Assembly (NCBI RefSeq): GCF_043195125.1
Contig: NZ_JBAFWR010000005.1
Origin: NCEH01 sp043195125
GTDB taxonomy: Bacteria; Pseudomonadota; Alphaproteobacteria; Rhizobiales; Xanthobacteraceae
Length of the DNA: 64,000 bases
Strand: one strand, 5' to 3'
Both the position numbers and the translations under genes were made by a program. Below, piece after piece: positions 31,194-40,296 of the stretch (position 1 is the first letter of the stretch; every line of letters starts with the position of its first letter). Under the pieces are notes generated by a model that saw only the letters and a list, made by a program, of their open reading frames with translations, ran no database searches and was not told the DNA's origin.

Positions 31194-31976
31194 ATGAACA
31201 TCACGTTGCGACAGCAGGATATCGTCGAACTCGCCCGCCAGGGGGGCTTCCTGAGCGTGGAGACGCTCGCGGAGCATTTCTGTGTCACACCGCAGACCAT
31301 CAGGCGGGACATTAACTCCCTGTGCGATGCCAATCTGCTGCGCCGGCGGCGCGGCGGGGCGGAATATGTGGAAGCGCCCCGCCTCAACCTCGCCTACGAC
31401 TCGCGCCGCATCGTCCATCCCACGGCCAAGCAGACCATCGGCGCCCTCGTCGCGAGCCTCATTCCCAACGGCGCCTCGCTGTCGTTCGGCATCGGCACGA
31501 CGCCGGAATTCGTCGCCCTCGCCATGCAAAGCCACGAAGACCTGATCGTCATCACCAACAATCTCAACGTCGCCATGGCGCTGAGCGTCACCCCCTCCAA
31601 CCGCATCATCATTCCCGGCGGCGCCATGCGCCTGCCCGACCGTGATGTGCTTGGCCCGCAGGTGGAGGAGATGTACCGCAATTACCGGGTCGATTTCGGC
31701 GTCTTCGGCGTCGGCGGCATCGAGCCCGACGGCACATTGGTCGATTTCGATCGCGCCGAAGTCCTCGCCCGGTCCGCCATGCTCGAAAGCTGCCGCCGCT
31801 CGATCCTGGTGGCCGACGTCAGCAAGTTCGGGCGGCCGGCACCGGCACGCGGCGGGCATCTTTCCGGCATCGACCTGCTGGTGCTCGACGCACCGCCGCC
31901 GCCCCCGTTCGATGCCTTGTTCGGCAAGGACGGCCTCGGCGCGCGGGTCCGCGTCGCCACCGAGGAAGCGGCATGA
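31194..31976 (+). CDS. DeoR/GlpR family transcriptional regulator
   Basis: Regulator of 260 residues. The N-terminal helix-turn-helix (residues about 5-58: RQQDIVELARQ, VTPQTIRRDIN) and the sugar-phosphate-sensing DeoR C-terminal domain (SLSFGIGTTPEFVA, the conserved ITNNLNVAMAL, then DFGVFGVGGIEPDGTLVDFD and ILVADVSKFGR) are both clear. The regulator's gene overlaps the first gene of a Ugp-like transporter operon (ATGA), and its own promoter region holds three palindromic sites, so autoregulation and control of the operon by a sugar or glycerol phosphate are likely. Confidence 0.88.
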   Translation: MNITLRQQDIVELARQGGFLSVETLAEHFCVTPQTIRRDINSLCDANLLRRRRGGAEYVEAPRLNLAYDSRRIVHPTAKQTIGALVASLIPNGASLSFGIGTTPEFVALAMQSHEDLIVITNNLNVAMALSVTPSNRIIIPGGAMRLPDRDVLGPQVEEMYRNYRVDFGVFGVGGIEPDGTLVDFDRAEVLARSAMLESCRRSILVADVSKFGRPAPARGGHLSGIDLLVLDAPPPPPFDALFGKDGLGARVRVATEEAA

Positions 31977-33046
31977 GCATGCGAGCGGCCTCTGGGAATT
32001 TCGTGCGCCTTCACGGCGTGACCCGGCTGTTCGAGGGCGGCGGCGGCGTCGACGATGTCTCCCTCGCCATCCCGCGCGGCGGGTTCACGGTGCTGCTCGG
32101 CCCCTCCGGCTGCGGCAAGTCCACCACCTTGCGCCTCATCGCCGGCCTCGAGACGCCGGACCTTGGGCGCGTTGAGATCGACGGCCGCGATGTCACCGGG
32201 CTGGTGCCGTCCGCGCGCGGCTTGTCCATCGTGTTCCAATCCTATGCGCTGTTTCCCCATCTCACGGTGGCGGAGAACATCGTGTTCGGCCTCAGGGTGC
32301 GCCATGTGCCGCGCGCGGAACGAGAGCGCAAGCTGAAGGACGCACTCGCGCTCACCGGCCTTGAGGGCCTGGACGCACGCAAGCCCGCGCAGTTGTCCGG
32401 CGGCCAGCGCCAGCGCGTGGCGCTCGCCCGCGCCATCGTCGCCGACCATCCCCTGTGCCTGATGGACGAGCCACTTTCCAACCTCGACGCCAAGCTGCGC
32501 CATTCGGTCCGCCAGGAGATCCGCGCGCTGCAGCGGCGGCTCGGCATGACCGTGGTCTATGTCACCCACGACCAGACCGAGGCGATGGGCATGGCGGACC
32601 ATGTCATTCTCATGCGCGAGGGCCGGATCGAGCAGCAGGGCACGCCCGCCGCGCTTTATGAGGCGCCGGCCTCAGCATTCGCCGCGAGTTTCATCGGCTC
32701 GCCGCCGATGACGCTGATCCCGGCGGACCTGGCGGGCATGCCCGAGCCCCCGCCGGGCCATGCCCGCGCGCAGCTCATGGCCGGCGTGCGCGCGGAGACG
32801 CTACGCCTCCAGCCTGCGGGCATCGGATGGCTGCCGGCCATCGCGGTGGCGAGCGAATTCCTCGGCGCGGAGACCTTCGTCTATCTGAGGATCGAAGGCG
32901 GGCCCGAGATTATCGCCCGCGTTCCCGGCCGGATCGAGCCGGCCCCCGGCACGGCGCTTTCGTTGTCCTGGGCCGACAGCGCCACCCATTGGTTCGATCG
33001 CGATAGCGGCCGCAGCATCCGCGCCGCCGCGCCCCCGGCGCCCTGA
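31973..33046 (+). CDS. ABC transporter ATP-binding protein, UgpC/MalK-like
   Basis: ATPase of the carbohydrate uptake (CUT1) class, 357 residues. Walker A (GPSGCGKST), Q-loop (FQSYALFPHLTV), signature (LSGGQRQR), Walker B (LCLMDEPLSNLDAKLR) and switch histidine (VTHDQTEAM) are followed by a C-terminal TOBE-type regulatory extension of about 120 residues, standard for this class. It comes directly after the regulator gene with a four-base overlap. It energises the two permeases encoded farther along the same operon. Confidence 0.9.
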   Translation: MSMRAASGNFVRLHGVTRLFEGGGGVDDVSLAIPRGGFTVLLGPSGCGKSTTLRLIAGLETPDLGRVEIDGRDVTGLVPSARGLSIVFQSYALFPHLTVAENIVFGLRVRHVPRAERERKLKDALALTGLEGLDARKPAQLSGGQRQRVALARAIVADHPLCLMDEPLSNLDAKLRHSVRQEIRALQRRLGMTVVYVTHDQTEAMGMADHVILMREGRIEQQGTPAALYEAPASAFAASFIGSPPMTLIPADLAGMPEPPPGHARAQLMAGVRAETLRLQPAGIGWLPAIAVASEFLGAETFVYLRIEGGPEIIARVPGRIEPAPGTALSLSWADSATHWFDRDSGRSIRAAAPPAP

Positions 33047-33099
33047 CCCATCCCGTTCACCTTTGTATGCGTTCCCCCAAGGCCAGAAGGACACTGACC

Positions 33100-34368
33100 A
33101 TGAGACGTTTCTTCACCGCTGCCGCCACGGCGGCGAGCCTGTTTGCCGCCGCCACGATGCCGGCCTTCGCGAAGACCGAGCTGACGATGTATTACCCGAT
33201 CGCCGTCGGCGGGCCGCTGACGAAGGTGATCGACGACATGATCTCAGGGTTCGAGAAGGAGAACCCGGAGGTCCACGTCAACGCGGTCTATGCCGGCAAT
33301 TATGACGACACCCGTGTGCGCGCCTTGGCAGCGCTCAAGAGCGGCCAACCGGCCCAGCTCTCCGTGCTGTTCTCCATCGATGCCTATGATCTCGTGGAGC
33401 AGGACCTCATCGTTCCGTTCGAGGACGTGGTGAAGACCGACGAAGAGAAAGCCTGGCTCGCCGGCTTCTATCCCGCGCTGATGGCCAACAGCCGCGTCGA
33501 GGGCAAGACCTGGGGCATCCCCTTCCAGCGCTCCACCATCGTCATGTTCTACAACAAGGACATGTTCCGCGAGGCGGGGCTGGACCCCGAGAAGCCGCCG
33601 CGGACCTGGGACGAGATGGTCGCGGCGGGCAAGAAGCTCACCAAGGACGGCCGCTACGGGCTGATGGTGCCGGGCACCGGCTATGCCTATTGGATGTTCC
33701 AGTGCTTCGCCATCCAGAACGGCAAGGAACTGATGAGCAAGGACGGCGCGAGCGTCTATTTCGACGATCCGGCCGTCATCGAGGCGCTCTCCTTCTGGCG
33801 GTCGCTCACCACCGACGCCAAGATCTCGCCCGCCGGCCTCGTGGAATGGGGCACGCTGCGCCAGGCCTTCGTGCAGGGCCAGACGGCCATGATGTGGCAC
33901 ACCACCGGCAACCTCACCGCCGTGAAGAAAGAGGCGAAGTTCGATTTCGGCGTCGCCGAGCTTCCGGCTCACAAGCAGCCCGGCTCACCCACCGGCGGCG
34001 GCAATTTCTACCTGTTCAAGAATGCCTCCGAGGCGGAGCGCGCCGCCTCCCTCAAGCTGATCCGCTACATGACCGCGCCCGAGCGCGCCGCCGACTGGTC
34101 CATCGCCACCGGCTATGTGGGCGTGAGCCCGGCCGCCTATGAGACCGAGAAGCTGAAAGCCTATGGCAAGGACTTCCCGCAGGCCCTCGTCGCCCGTGAC
34201 CAGCTCAAGGTCGCCATCGCCGAATTCTCCACGTGGGAGACCGCCCGGGTGCGAGAGGCGCTGAACAACGCCGTGCAGGCGGCGCTCACCGGCACCAAGA
34301 GCCCGGCCGAGGCGCTCAAGGCCGCCCAGGCCACCGCCGATCAGCTGCTCAAGCCCTACAAGCACTGA
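33100..34368 (+). CDS. ABC transporter substrate-binding protein, UgpB-like
   Basis: Extracytoplasmic binding protein of 422 residues. The signal peptide ends at AFA, about residue 24. The mature part begins with LTMYYPIAVGGPLTKVIDDM and has the family elements FYNKDMFREAGLDPEKPPRTWDEM and GGGNFYLFKNASEAERAASLKLI, common to UgpB and other CUT1 proteins. AAGGA precedes the ATG. The cargo is probably a glycerol phosphate, glycerophosphodiester or oligosaccharide, from family alone. A very stable hairpin follows this gene before the first permease gene. Confidence 0.88.
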   Translation: MRRFFTAAATAASLFAAATMPAFAKTELTMYYPIAVGGPLTKVIDDMISGFEKENPEVHVNAVYAGNYDDTRVRALAALKSGQPAQLSVLFSIDAYDLVEQDLIVPFEDVVKTDEEKAWLAGFYPALMANSRVEGKTWGIPFQRSTIVMFYNKDMFREAGLDPEKPPRTWDEMVAAGKKLTKDGRYGLMVPGTGYAYWMFQCFAIQNGKELMSKDGASVYFDDPAVIEALSFWRSLTTDAKISPAGLVEWGTLRQAFVQGQTAMMWHTTGNLTAVKKEAKFDFGVAELPAHKQPGSPTGGGNFYLFKNASEAERAASLKLIRYMTAPERAADWSIATGYVGVSPAAYETEKLKAYGKDFPQALVARDQLKVAIAEFSTWETARVREALNNAVQAALTGTKSPAEALKAAQATADQLLKPYKH

Positions 34369-34386
34369 TTTATCCGCGAAACGCGC

Positions 34387-34410
34387 CGGGGGGCGAAAGA
34401 TCGCCCCCCG
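34387..34410 (+). promoter_or_regulatory. Stable hairpin directly before the permease start codon
   Basis: A ten-base perfect stem (CGGGGGGCGA pairing with TCGCCCCCCG) with an AAGA loop ends one base before the ATG at 34412. It occupies the place of the ribosome binding site of the permease gene. It may protect the upstream binding-protein mRNA and hold down permease translation. Confidence 0.7.
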
Positions 34411-34411
34411 C

Positions 34412-35353
34412 ATGATGAAAAAGCCACCCATGCCCCAGACAGGTGCCCCGACACGCGTGCTGGATACGATCGCGCGGCAACAGCGCCGCCGCCATGCCCT
34501 CTATGGCTGGATGCTGCTCGCGCCCGCGCTGACGCTCCTGACTCTGTTCGCTTTCCTGCCCACCGCCACGACCTTCTGGGCGAGCCTCTTCTCGCGCGGC
34601 ACCGCGCGCCGGCCGGCGGTGTTCAACGGCCTGGAGAATTATACCGACCTCTTCCACGATCCCGCCTTCTGGACCGTGGTGGGCAACAATCTTCTCTATG
34701 CCGCGGTGACGATCCCCGTCTCCATCGCATTGGCGCTGGTGATGGCCCTGTGGGCGGACGCCCGTCTGCCGCTGCGCGGCTTCGTGCGCGGCGCTTATTT
34801 CACCCCGACCATTCTGCCCATGATCGCGGCCGCGAACCTGTGGCTGTTCTTCTACACGCCGGGGCTCGGGGTGATCGACAGCTTCACCGGCCTGTTCGGC
34901 CTGCCGCCGGTCAACTGGCTCGGCCAGCCGCAGACCGCGCTCTTTGCCATCATCGTCGTGACGGTGTGGAAGGAGGCGGGCTTCTTCATGATTTTCTATC
35001 TGGCCGCGCTGCAGACCATTCCGCCCGACCTCAAGGAGGCGGCGCTGGTGGAGGGCGCGGGGCGCCTCACCTATCTGCGCCGCGTGCTGCTGCCGCTCCT
35101 GATGCCCACCACGGCGTTCATCTTCATCAATGCGCTCATCAATTCGGTGAAGCTCATCGACCATCTGTTCATCCTGACCAAGGGCGGCCCGGACAATGCG
35201 ACGAAGCTCGTCCTCTACTGGATTTGGGAAATGGCTTTTTCCTATTTCGACGCGGCGCATGCGACCGCTTTGACCGTGCTGGTGCTGGCGATTTTAGGGG
35301 CCGTCGCCGTCTTCCAGTTCACCATCCTTGAAAAGCGGATCCACTATCGATGA
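34412..35353 (+). CDS. ABC transporter permease, UgpA/MalF-like
   Basis: Inner-membrane subunit of 313 residues with six hydrophobic helices; LMLLAPALTLLTLFAFLP-type helix 1 starts at about residue 30. The conserved EAA loop reads DLKEAALVEGAGRLTYLRRVLLP. No ribosome site is accessible ahead of the ATG at 34412 because of a strong hairpin; ATG at 34430 is an alternative start. It overlaps the next permease by four bases, so the pair is translated together. Confidence 0.88.
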   Translation: MMKKPPMPQTGAPTRVLDTIARQQRRRHALYGWMLLAPALTLLTLFAFLPTATTFWASLFSRGTARRPAVFNGLENYTDLFHDPAFWTVVGNNLLYAAVTIPVSIALALVMALWADARLPLRGFVRGAYFTPTILPMIAAANLWLFFYTPGLGVIDSFTGLFGLPPVNWLGQPQTALFAIIVVTVWKEAGFFMIFYLAALQTIPPDLKEAALVEGAGRLTYLRRVLLPLLMPTTAFIFINALINSVKLIDHLFILTKGGPDNATKLVLYWIWEMAFSYFDAAHATALTVLVLAILGAVAVFQFTILEKRIHYR

Positions 35354-36183
35354 CCGCGCCCGCCTCTCGCCATCCGATCCGCTGGAGCGACGCGCTGGAC
35401 GCCGTGGGTGCGTGGCTGCTCGCGCTGGTGTGGATCGCGCCGCTGCTGTTCGCCGCCTGGGCCTCGCTTCACCCGCCGGGGCAGGCGCTCGACTTCTCGC
35501 TCTCCTCCCCTTTCACCCTCGAGAATTACCGCGCCACCTGGGCCGCCGCGCCCTGGCTGACCTATGCGCTCAACACGCTGCTGCTGGTGACCTTCACGCT
35601 CGTGGGTCAGCTGATCCTGTGCACGCTGGCCGGCTATGCCTTCGCCCGCTTCCGCTTTCCCGGACGCGAGGCGCTGTTCGTGCTGGTCCTACTTCAGCTG
35701 TTCATCCTGCCGGAGGTTCTGATCGTCGAGAATTACGCCATGGTCTCGCGCCTCGCCCTGCTCGATTCCATCGCCGGCATGGGCCTGCCTTATGTCGCAA
35801 GCGCCTTTGGCATCTTCCTCTTGCGGCAGGCGTTCAAGTCCGTGCCGCTGGAGCTGGAAGAAGCGGCGCGCGTGGAAGGCTGTTCCTGGCTGGGCGTGCT
35901 CTGGCGGGTCTATGTGCCGGCCACCCGGCCGGTCTATCTCGCCTATGCGCTGGTCTCTGTCGCCACCCACTGGAACAACTTCCTGTGGCCGCTGGTGGTG
36001 ACCAATTCAGCCGCGACCCGGCCGCTCACCGTGGGCCTCTCGCTGTTCGGCGCGCCGGAAAGCGGGGTCAACATTTCCATTATCAGCGCCGCGACGCTCA
36101 TGGTCGTGGCGCCGCTGATGATTGCCTTCCTCATCTTCCAGCGTCAGTTCATCCAGGCCTTCCTGCGCGTCGGCATCCGCTAG
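35350..36183 (+). CDS. ABC transporter permease, UgpE/MalG-like
   Basis: Second inner-membrane subunit of the CUT1 transporter, 277 residues, six helices. The EAA loop is ELEEAARVEGCSWLGVLWRVYVPATRP. The ending FQRQFIQAFLRVGIR is similar to the usual QRxFVxGlxxGAVK tail of these proteins. Four-base overlap with the preceding permease. Last gene of the operon; the convergent GGT gene starts its 3' end 28 bases later. Confidence 0.89.
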   Translation: MTAPASRHPIRWSDALDAVGAWLLALVWIAPLLFAAWASLHPPGQALDFSLSSPFTLENYRATWAAAPWLTYALNTLLLVTFTLVGQLILCTLAGYAFARFRFPGREALFVLVLLQLFILPEVLIVENYAMVSRLALLDSIAGMGLPYVASAFGIFLLRQAFKSVPLELEEAARVEGCSWLGVLWRVYVPATRPVYLAYALVSVATHWNNFLWPLVVTNSAATRPLTVGLSLFGAPESGVNISIISAATLMVVAPLMIAFLIFQRQFIQAFLRVGIR

Positions 36184-36211
36184 GCCAAGGCCTTCTCGCC
36201 TGGCCCCGCGC

Positions 36212-37999
36212 TCAGATGGCCAGCGCATAGGCCGGGAAGACCTCGGCTTTCGTGCCGCGCGGGTCGGAACCGGCTTCCATGATGCCGGTTTCGAGGTTGC
36301 GTTCGGCCGCGCACAGGAAGCCCTCGGTCCACGGCGGCGCCACATCGAGATCGTGCCCGCGCTCCTCAAGCCCCTCCAGCGTCGCCTCGCCCACGCTCTC
36401 CTCGATCCGCAGGCGGTTGAGGAAGAAGTCGTGGGGATGGAACAAAGCGGGGAAATGATCGCTGGAGAATTTCGGCGCCTCAATCGCCGCTTGAAGCGGC
36501 ATGTCGAACACCACGCGATTGAGGAAGAACTGGATCTGCCACTGGTCCTGCTGGTCTCCCCCCATGCTGCCGAACGCCATCCAGGGCTTGCCGTCCTTCA
36601 TGGCGAGGCTCGGGCTGATGGTGGTGCGCGGCCGCTTGAACGGCGCGATCACGTTTGGATGGTGGGAGGGCGTGAGGCGGCAGTTGGACAGACGCGCGCC
36701 GAGCGGAAAGCCGAGAGCCGGGACAACTTCATGCGCTTTCAGATAGGCCCCGCTCGGCGTGAACGCCGCCGTATAGCCTTCCTGGTCCATGGCATCGACA
36801 TGAACCGTGCCCGGGCCCCACAGCGAACCGCCGATGCGGTCCTCGACCGGCAGGAGCGCGGCCCCTTCCCAGGCATCGCCGGGCCGCACCTCCTGATCCG
36901 CCCGCGGGCCGACCAGCGCGGCGCGCAGGGCGCCATAGGCATCGGAGAGGAGCATATCCATCGGCACGTCGACGAAGGCCGGATCGCCGTAATATTGCTC
37001 ACGGTCGGCGAAGGCGAGCTTGATGGCCTCGACCACCACGTGGATGTAGTCCGCGGAATTGTGTCCCAGCGCCTTCAGGTCGAAATTCTTGAGGATCGAC
37101 AATGTCTGGAGCAGTGCGGGCCCCTGGTTCCAGGGCCCGCATTTATAGACATCGACGCCGCCGAACCGCACCGTCACCGGCTCCTCGATCCGCACCTCGA
37201 ACTGGTCGAAATCGGAGCGCCGCAGCAGGCCGCCACGCGCGGTGACGAAGGCCACCATCTCGCGCGCAACATCGCCCCGGTAGAAGGCATTGAAGGCCGC
37301 GCGCACGCCCGCCTCACGGTTTCCGCCGGCGGCCTTCTCCTCGCGAGAGAGATAGTCGAACATGTCGGCAATGGCCGGATTGCGCAGCGTCGTGCCCTCG
37401 TCGGGCACGGAACCATCTTCCAACAGATAAAGCGCCGCGGACCCATGCCACTCACTGCGAAACAGATCCGCGAGATCCGACACCCCGAAATTATACTGGC
37501 GCTGGAGGCCGGCATGCATGGCGAAGCCGTTGCGGGCCAGGTCCATAGCGGGCGCGCAGACGTCGGCGAAGGTGAGACGTCCATAACGCTTCAGCGCTTC
37601 CAGAATGGCGCCCATGGCACCGGGCACACCGGCCGCAAACACGCCGGCCGGAGGAATTTTCTCGAACCCGAGATCGAGGTACGCTTCCGGCGTCGCCGCC
37701 TCCGGCGCCACCATATTGCCGTTGATGCAGACCACCTGCGGATGATCCGGCGACGACACGAGGATCGGCAGTTCGCCGCCGATGGTGTGCATGTGCGGAT
37801 TGACCACGCCTTCCACCAGGGTCGCCGCAATGGCGGCGTCGATGGCGGTGCCGCCTTGCTTCAGCATGTCGATGCCGGCCATGGATGCGAGATAATGCTC
37901 CGAGGCCACGGCACCGCGATGCCCGAATACGCGGGGATGCGTGGTGGTGGAGGCGGTCTCCTTCAAGCGGAAGGAGCGGTTGCTGGGGATCTTGTTCAT
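36212..37999 (-). CDS. Gamma-glutamyltransferase family protein
   Basis: Ntn-hydrolase of 595 residues that cleaves or transfers gamma-glutamyl groups after self-cleavage. The nucleophile region GTVHVDAMDQEGYTAAFTPS corresponds to the T-T-H-x-S-V-V-D-x-x-G motif; the expected threonine is present (GTVH). GGNREAGVRAAFNAFYRGDVA and the HTIGGELPILV stretch near residue 70 are further family features. There is no signal peptide at the N-terminus (MNKIPSNRSFRLKE), so it is predicted to be cytoplasmic, unlike secreted GGT. It lies 51 bases after the iclR gene in the same direction and is divergent from a polyamine-type ABC transporter. Confidence 0.86.
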   Translation of the reverse strand: MNKIPSNRSFRLKETASTTTHPRVFGHRGAVASEHYLASMAGIDMLKQGGTAIDAAIAATLVEGVVNPHMHTIGGELPILVSSPDHPQVVCINGNMVAPEAATPEAYLDLGFEKIPPAGVFAAGVPGAMGAILEALKRYGRLTFADVCAPAMDLARNGFAMHAGLQRQYNFGVSDLADLFRSEWHGSAALYLLEDGSVPDEGTTLRNPAIADMFDYLSREEKAAGGNREAGVRAAFNAFYRGDVAREMVAFVTARGGLLRRSDFDQFEVRIEEPVTVRFGGVDVYKCGPWNQGPALLQTLSILKNFDLKALGHNSADYIHVVVEAIKLAFADREQYYGDPAFVDVPMDMLLSDAYGALRAALVGPRADQEVRPGDAWEGAALLPVEDRIGGSLWGPGTVHVDAMDQEGYTAAFTPSGAYLKAHEVVPALGFPLGARLSNCRLTPSHHPNVIAPFKRPRTTISPSLAMKDGKPWMAFGSMGGDQQDQWQIQFFLNRVVFDMPLQAAIEAPKFSSDHFPALFHPHDFFLNRLRIEESVGEATLEGLEERGHDLDVAPPWTEGFLCAAERNLETGIMEAGSDPRGTKAEVFPAYALAI

Positions 38000-38050
38000 C
38001 TAACCCTCGAAACCATTGCGATATTACGGTTTGGCGCGACGGTGGGCGCC

Positions 38051-38917
38051 CTATGCTGCGGCAAGCTTGCGGCGCTTCTTGAGGCCGGCGAGGACATCGG
38101 AAGCATCGGAAGCCGGCGCGCCCGAGCGGCTCGAGCTCGCCCCCAGCTCGGCGGAAAAGCGCTGCGCCTGGGCCTGGATGGCGGTGGCGAGATAGGCCAG
38201 CATCTTCGCCCCCAGCCGCAGGCGCGGACCGGCAATGCCGATGGCGCCCACCACCTGGTCGTCATGCGAGAAAATGGGAACCGCCACGGCGGAAACGTCG
38301 CTCGCCGATTCCCCGATGTTGGTGGCATAGCCGCGCTCGCGCACGCGCTCGAAATCGGTGAGCAGATCTTCTGACGACGTCATGGTTTCCGGCGTCAGGG
38401 ATTTCAGGCCCCGGCTGAGAAATTCGATCACCTTGTCGCGCGGTGAATAGGCGAGGATCGCCTTGCCCGAGGCAACGCTATGGGCCGGCAAGCGGTCGCC
38501 GCGGCCGACCACCGCACGGATCAGCTGCGAGCCTTCGGACACATCCACATAAACGATGTCCGGCCCGTCCAGGATCGCGAGATGGCTGGTTTCGCCCGTG
38601 ACGCGCGAGAGTTCGCGCGTGTGGGCCGAGCCGATGGAAAGGAAATGGTCCTTCTCCGAGAAGCGCCGCGCCAGATCCAGCACCTTCACGCCGAGGGAAT
38701 AGGTACCGTCGCGCGGGCTCTTCACCACATAGCCGCACTGCTCCAGGGCGTTGAGATTGCGGAACACCGAAGCCTTGGCGATGCCGAGCTTGCGGCTCAG
38801 CTCAGAGAGGGAGAGCGCGGGCGTCTTCTCATCGAAGGATTCCAGGATTGCGAGCGCATTAATAATCGCCGGGGTTGCCGCGCCATTACTCGCCTCGCTC
38901 TTTCCATTGTTTCGCAT
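38051..38917 (-). CDS. IclR family transcriptional regulator
   Basis: Regulator of 288 residues. The winged helix (about residues 20-75: LSELSRKLGIAKASVFRNLNALEQCGYV) is followed by the IclR effector-binding domain (SHLAILDGPDIVYVDVSEGS, HSVASGKAILAYSP, ERGYATNIGE and ISDVSAVAVPIF-like parts). The start is the ATG at 38917 with GGGAGA upstream; a GTG at 38926 is too near that site. An unusual C-terminal tail rich in Ser/Ala/Lys ends KKRRKLAAA. It is co-directional with the GGT gene and divergent from the PotDABC-like genes, which it probably controls. Confidence 0.88.
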   Translation of the reverse strand: MRNNGKSEASNGAATPAIINALAILESFDEKTPALSLSELSRKLGIAKASVFRNLNALEQCGYVVKSPRDGTYSLGVKVLDLARRFSEKDHFLSIGSAHTRELSRVTGETSHLAILDGPDIVYVDVSEGSQLIRAVVGRGDRLPAHSVASGKAILAYSPRDKVIEFLSRGLKSLTPETMTSSEDLLTDFERVRERGYATNIGESASDVSAVAVPIFSHDDQVVGAIGIAGPRLRLGAKMLAYLATAIQAQAQRFSAELGASSSRSGAPASDASDVLAGLKKRRKLAAA

Positions 38918-38935
38918 TTGAAACACATCTCCCTG

Positions 38936-39143
38936 ATATGAAACATACTATCCCTCGCCCTCCGGCTGTCAATCTACAGCCATTTCCCAATTTGAAATAT
39001 AACGGCACGATATCTCCAGACTTTTACGTCTTCGCCAGAACGCACAAAATAACGTCACGCATGACTAAAATCGCGCCTTGACTTAAGGGTCGGGCGAGCA
39101 TGAACTCATATAGGAAATGGTTGTTTCTTATATGGAACATACT
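38936..39143. promoter_or_regulatory. Repeated ATATGRAACATACT elements in the iclR/potD-like spacer
   Basis: The divergent spacer has two 14-base copies differing by one base: ATATGAAACATACT (38936-38949) and ATATGGAACATACT (39130-39143). The second is half of a dyad TGTTTC-ttatat-GGAACA (39122-39139). A related ATTTGAAATATA lies between them. GTTTCnnnnnGAAAC-like palindromes are a known form of IclR-type operators, so these are candidate binding sites. Confidence 0.5.
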
Positions 39144-39205
39144 TCCGGCGAGCTTGGTGAGCGGCCGGGAGGTTCGAACGATCCCCGTTGCCGTTGGAGC
39201 TTGCG

Positions 39206-40285
39206 ATGACGAAAGATCTCGACCGCCGCCAGATGCTCACGCTTTCCGCCGCAACCTTGGCCGCCGGGGCAGCCTCCGTGGTTCTGCCGGGTGCGGTGCG
39301 CTCCGCCTCGGCCCAGTCTCAGCAACTCGTGGTGAGCGATTTCGGCGGCGACTGGGCCACATGGAACAAGCAGAATATCGATGCGCAATTCACCGAGAAG
39401 ACCAAGATTCCGGTGCTCCACGATACGGGATCCGACAATGCGGCGCGCATCGCCAAAGCAAAGCTCGGCATCCCGCGCAGCGAATATGACCTGATCTGCC
39501 TCGCGGATTCGTTTTTCGCCCGCGCCGAAGCCGAGGGCATCCTGGCGGACATGAACTACAAGTCACCGCGCCTCACTAACCTGAAGGATGTCGACCCGCG
39601 CTTCGTGACGCCGCACTACACCTCGTTTCTCTTCAATGGCCTCGGGCTCGGCTACAATCCCAAGATGGTCAAGAAGGTGCCAACATCCTGGGCCGACATG
39701 TGGAACCCAGAGTACAAGGGCAAGATCGTCCTGCCGGCGGTCACCCATTCCTTCGGTCTCCACGTCATCCTCCTGAGCGCCCTCGCTGCGGGGAAGGACT
39801 ACAAGGACACCCAGGCCGGCCTCGACAATCTCAAGCGCCTCGCTGACCTCGAACCCATCTGGACCGTGGATTCCCAGGCCAATGCGCGCAGCCTGTTCCA
39901 GGAGGACGCCGCCATCGGCTGGCTCGGCCGCGCGGAATGGATCCAGGTGCAGAATTGGGGTGGCGCCACGAAATTCGTGATGCCGAGCGAAGGCGGCTTC
40001 TTCACCTCGTGGGGATTTGGCCCGATCAAGAACACCAAAAACGCGGACCTCATCGAAGACTATGTGAACATCACGCTCGATCCGAAGCTGCAGGCCGCCA
40101 ATGCCAAGAAGCTCGGCTTCCATCCCACCAATACGCGGTGGAAAGAGTTCATCGACGAAGAGACCGCCCGCAAGATCTCCTGGACCCCGGAAGAAGAGAA
40201 GCGCTTCGTTGCCATCGATTATGTCTGGCTGAACTCGAAACGCGCCGATCTGACGGAAGCATGGAACCGCGTGGTTGGCCGATAG
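39206..40285 (+). CDS. PotD-like ABC transporter substrate-binding protein
   Basis: Periplasmic binding protein of 359 residues related to spermidine/putrescine and other family 1 polyamine-type binding proteins. A Tat-like signal (DRRQMLTLSAATLAAGAAS) ends near SASA, residue 36; the next part QQLVVSDFGGDWATWNKQNIDAQF marks the mature start. Additional family blocks are IPRSEYDLICLADSF, GLGYNPKMVKKVPTSWADMW and LGFHPTNTRWKEF. GGAG precedes the ATG. Twin arginine export suggests folding before export. The ligand may be a polyamine, an opine or a gamma-glutamyl compound, given the divergent GGT gene. Confidence 0.85.
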   Translation: MTKDLDRRQMLTLSAATLAAGAASVVLPGAVRSASAQSQQLVVSDFGGDWATWNKQNIDAQFTEKTKIPVLHDTGSDNAARIAKAKLGIPRSEYDLICLADSFFARAEAEGILADMNYKSPRLTNLKDVDPRFVTPHYTSFLFNGLGLGYNPKMVKKVPTSWADMWNPEYKGKIVLPAVTHSFGLHVILLSALAAGKDYKDTQAGLDNLKRLADLEPIWTVDSQANARSLFQEDAAIGWLGRAEWIQVQNWGGATKFVMPSEGGFFTSWGFGPIKNTKNADLIEDYVNITLDPKLQAANAKKLGFHPTNTRWKEFIDEETARKISWTPEEEKRFVAIDYVWLNSKRADLTEAWNRVVGR

Positions 40286-40296
40286 GAGGCGGACCG

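Noticed and set aside
36122..38374. A 750-codon frame on the + strand opposite GGT and iclR
   Set aside because: Shadow frame; GGT and IclR motifs are on the - strand.
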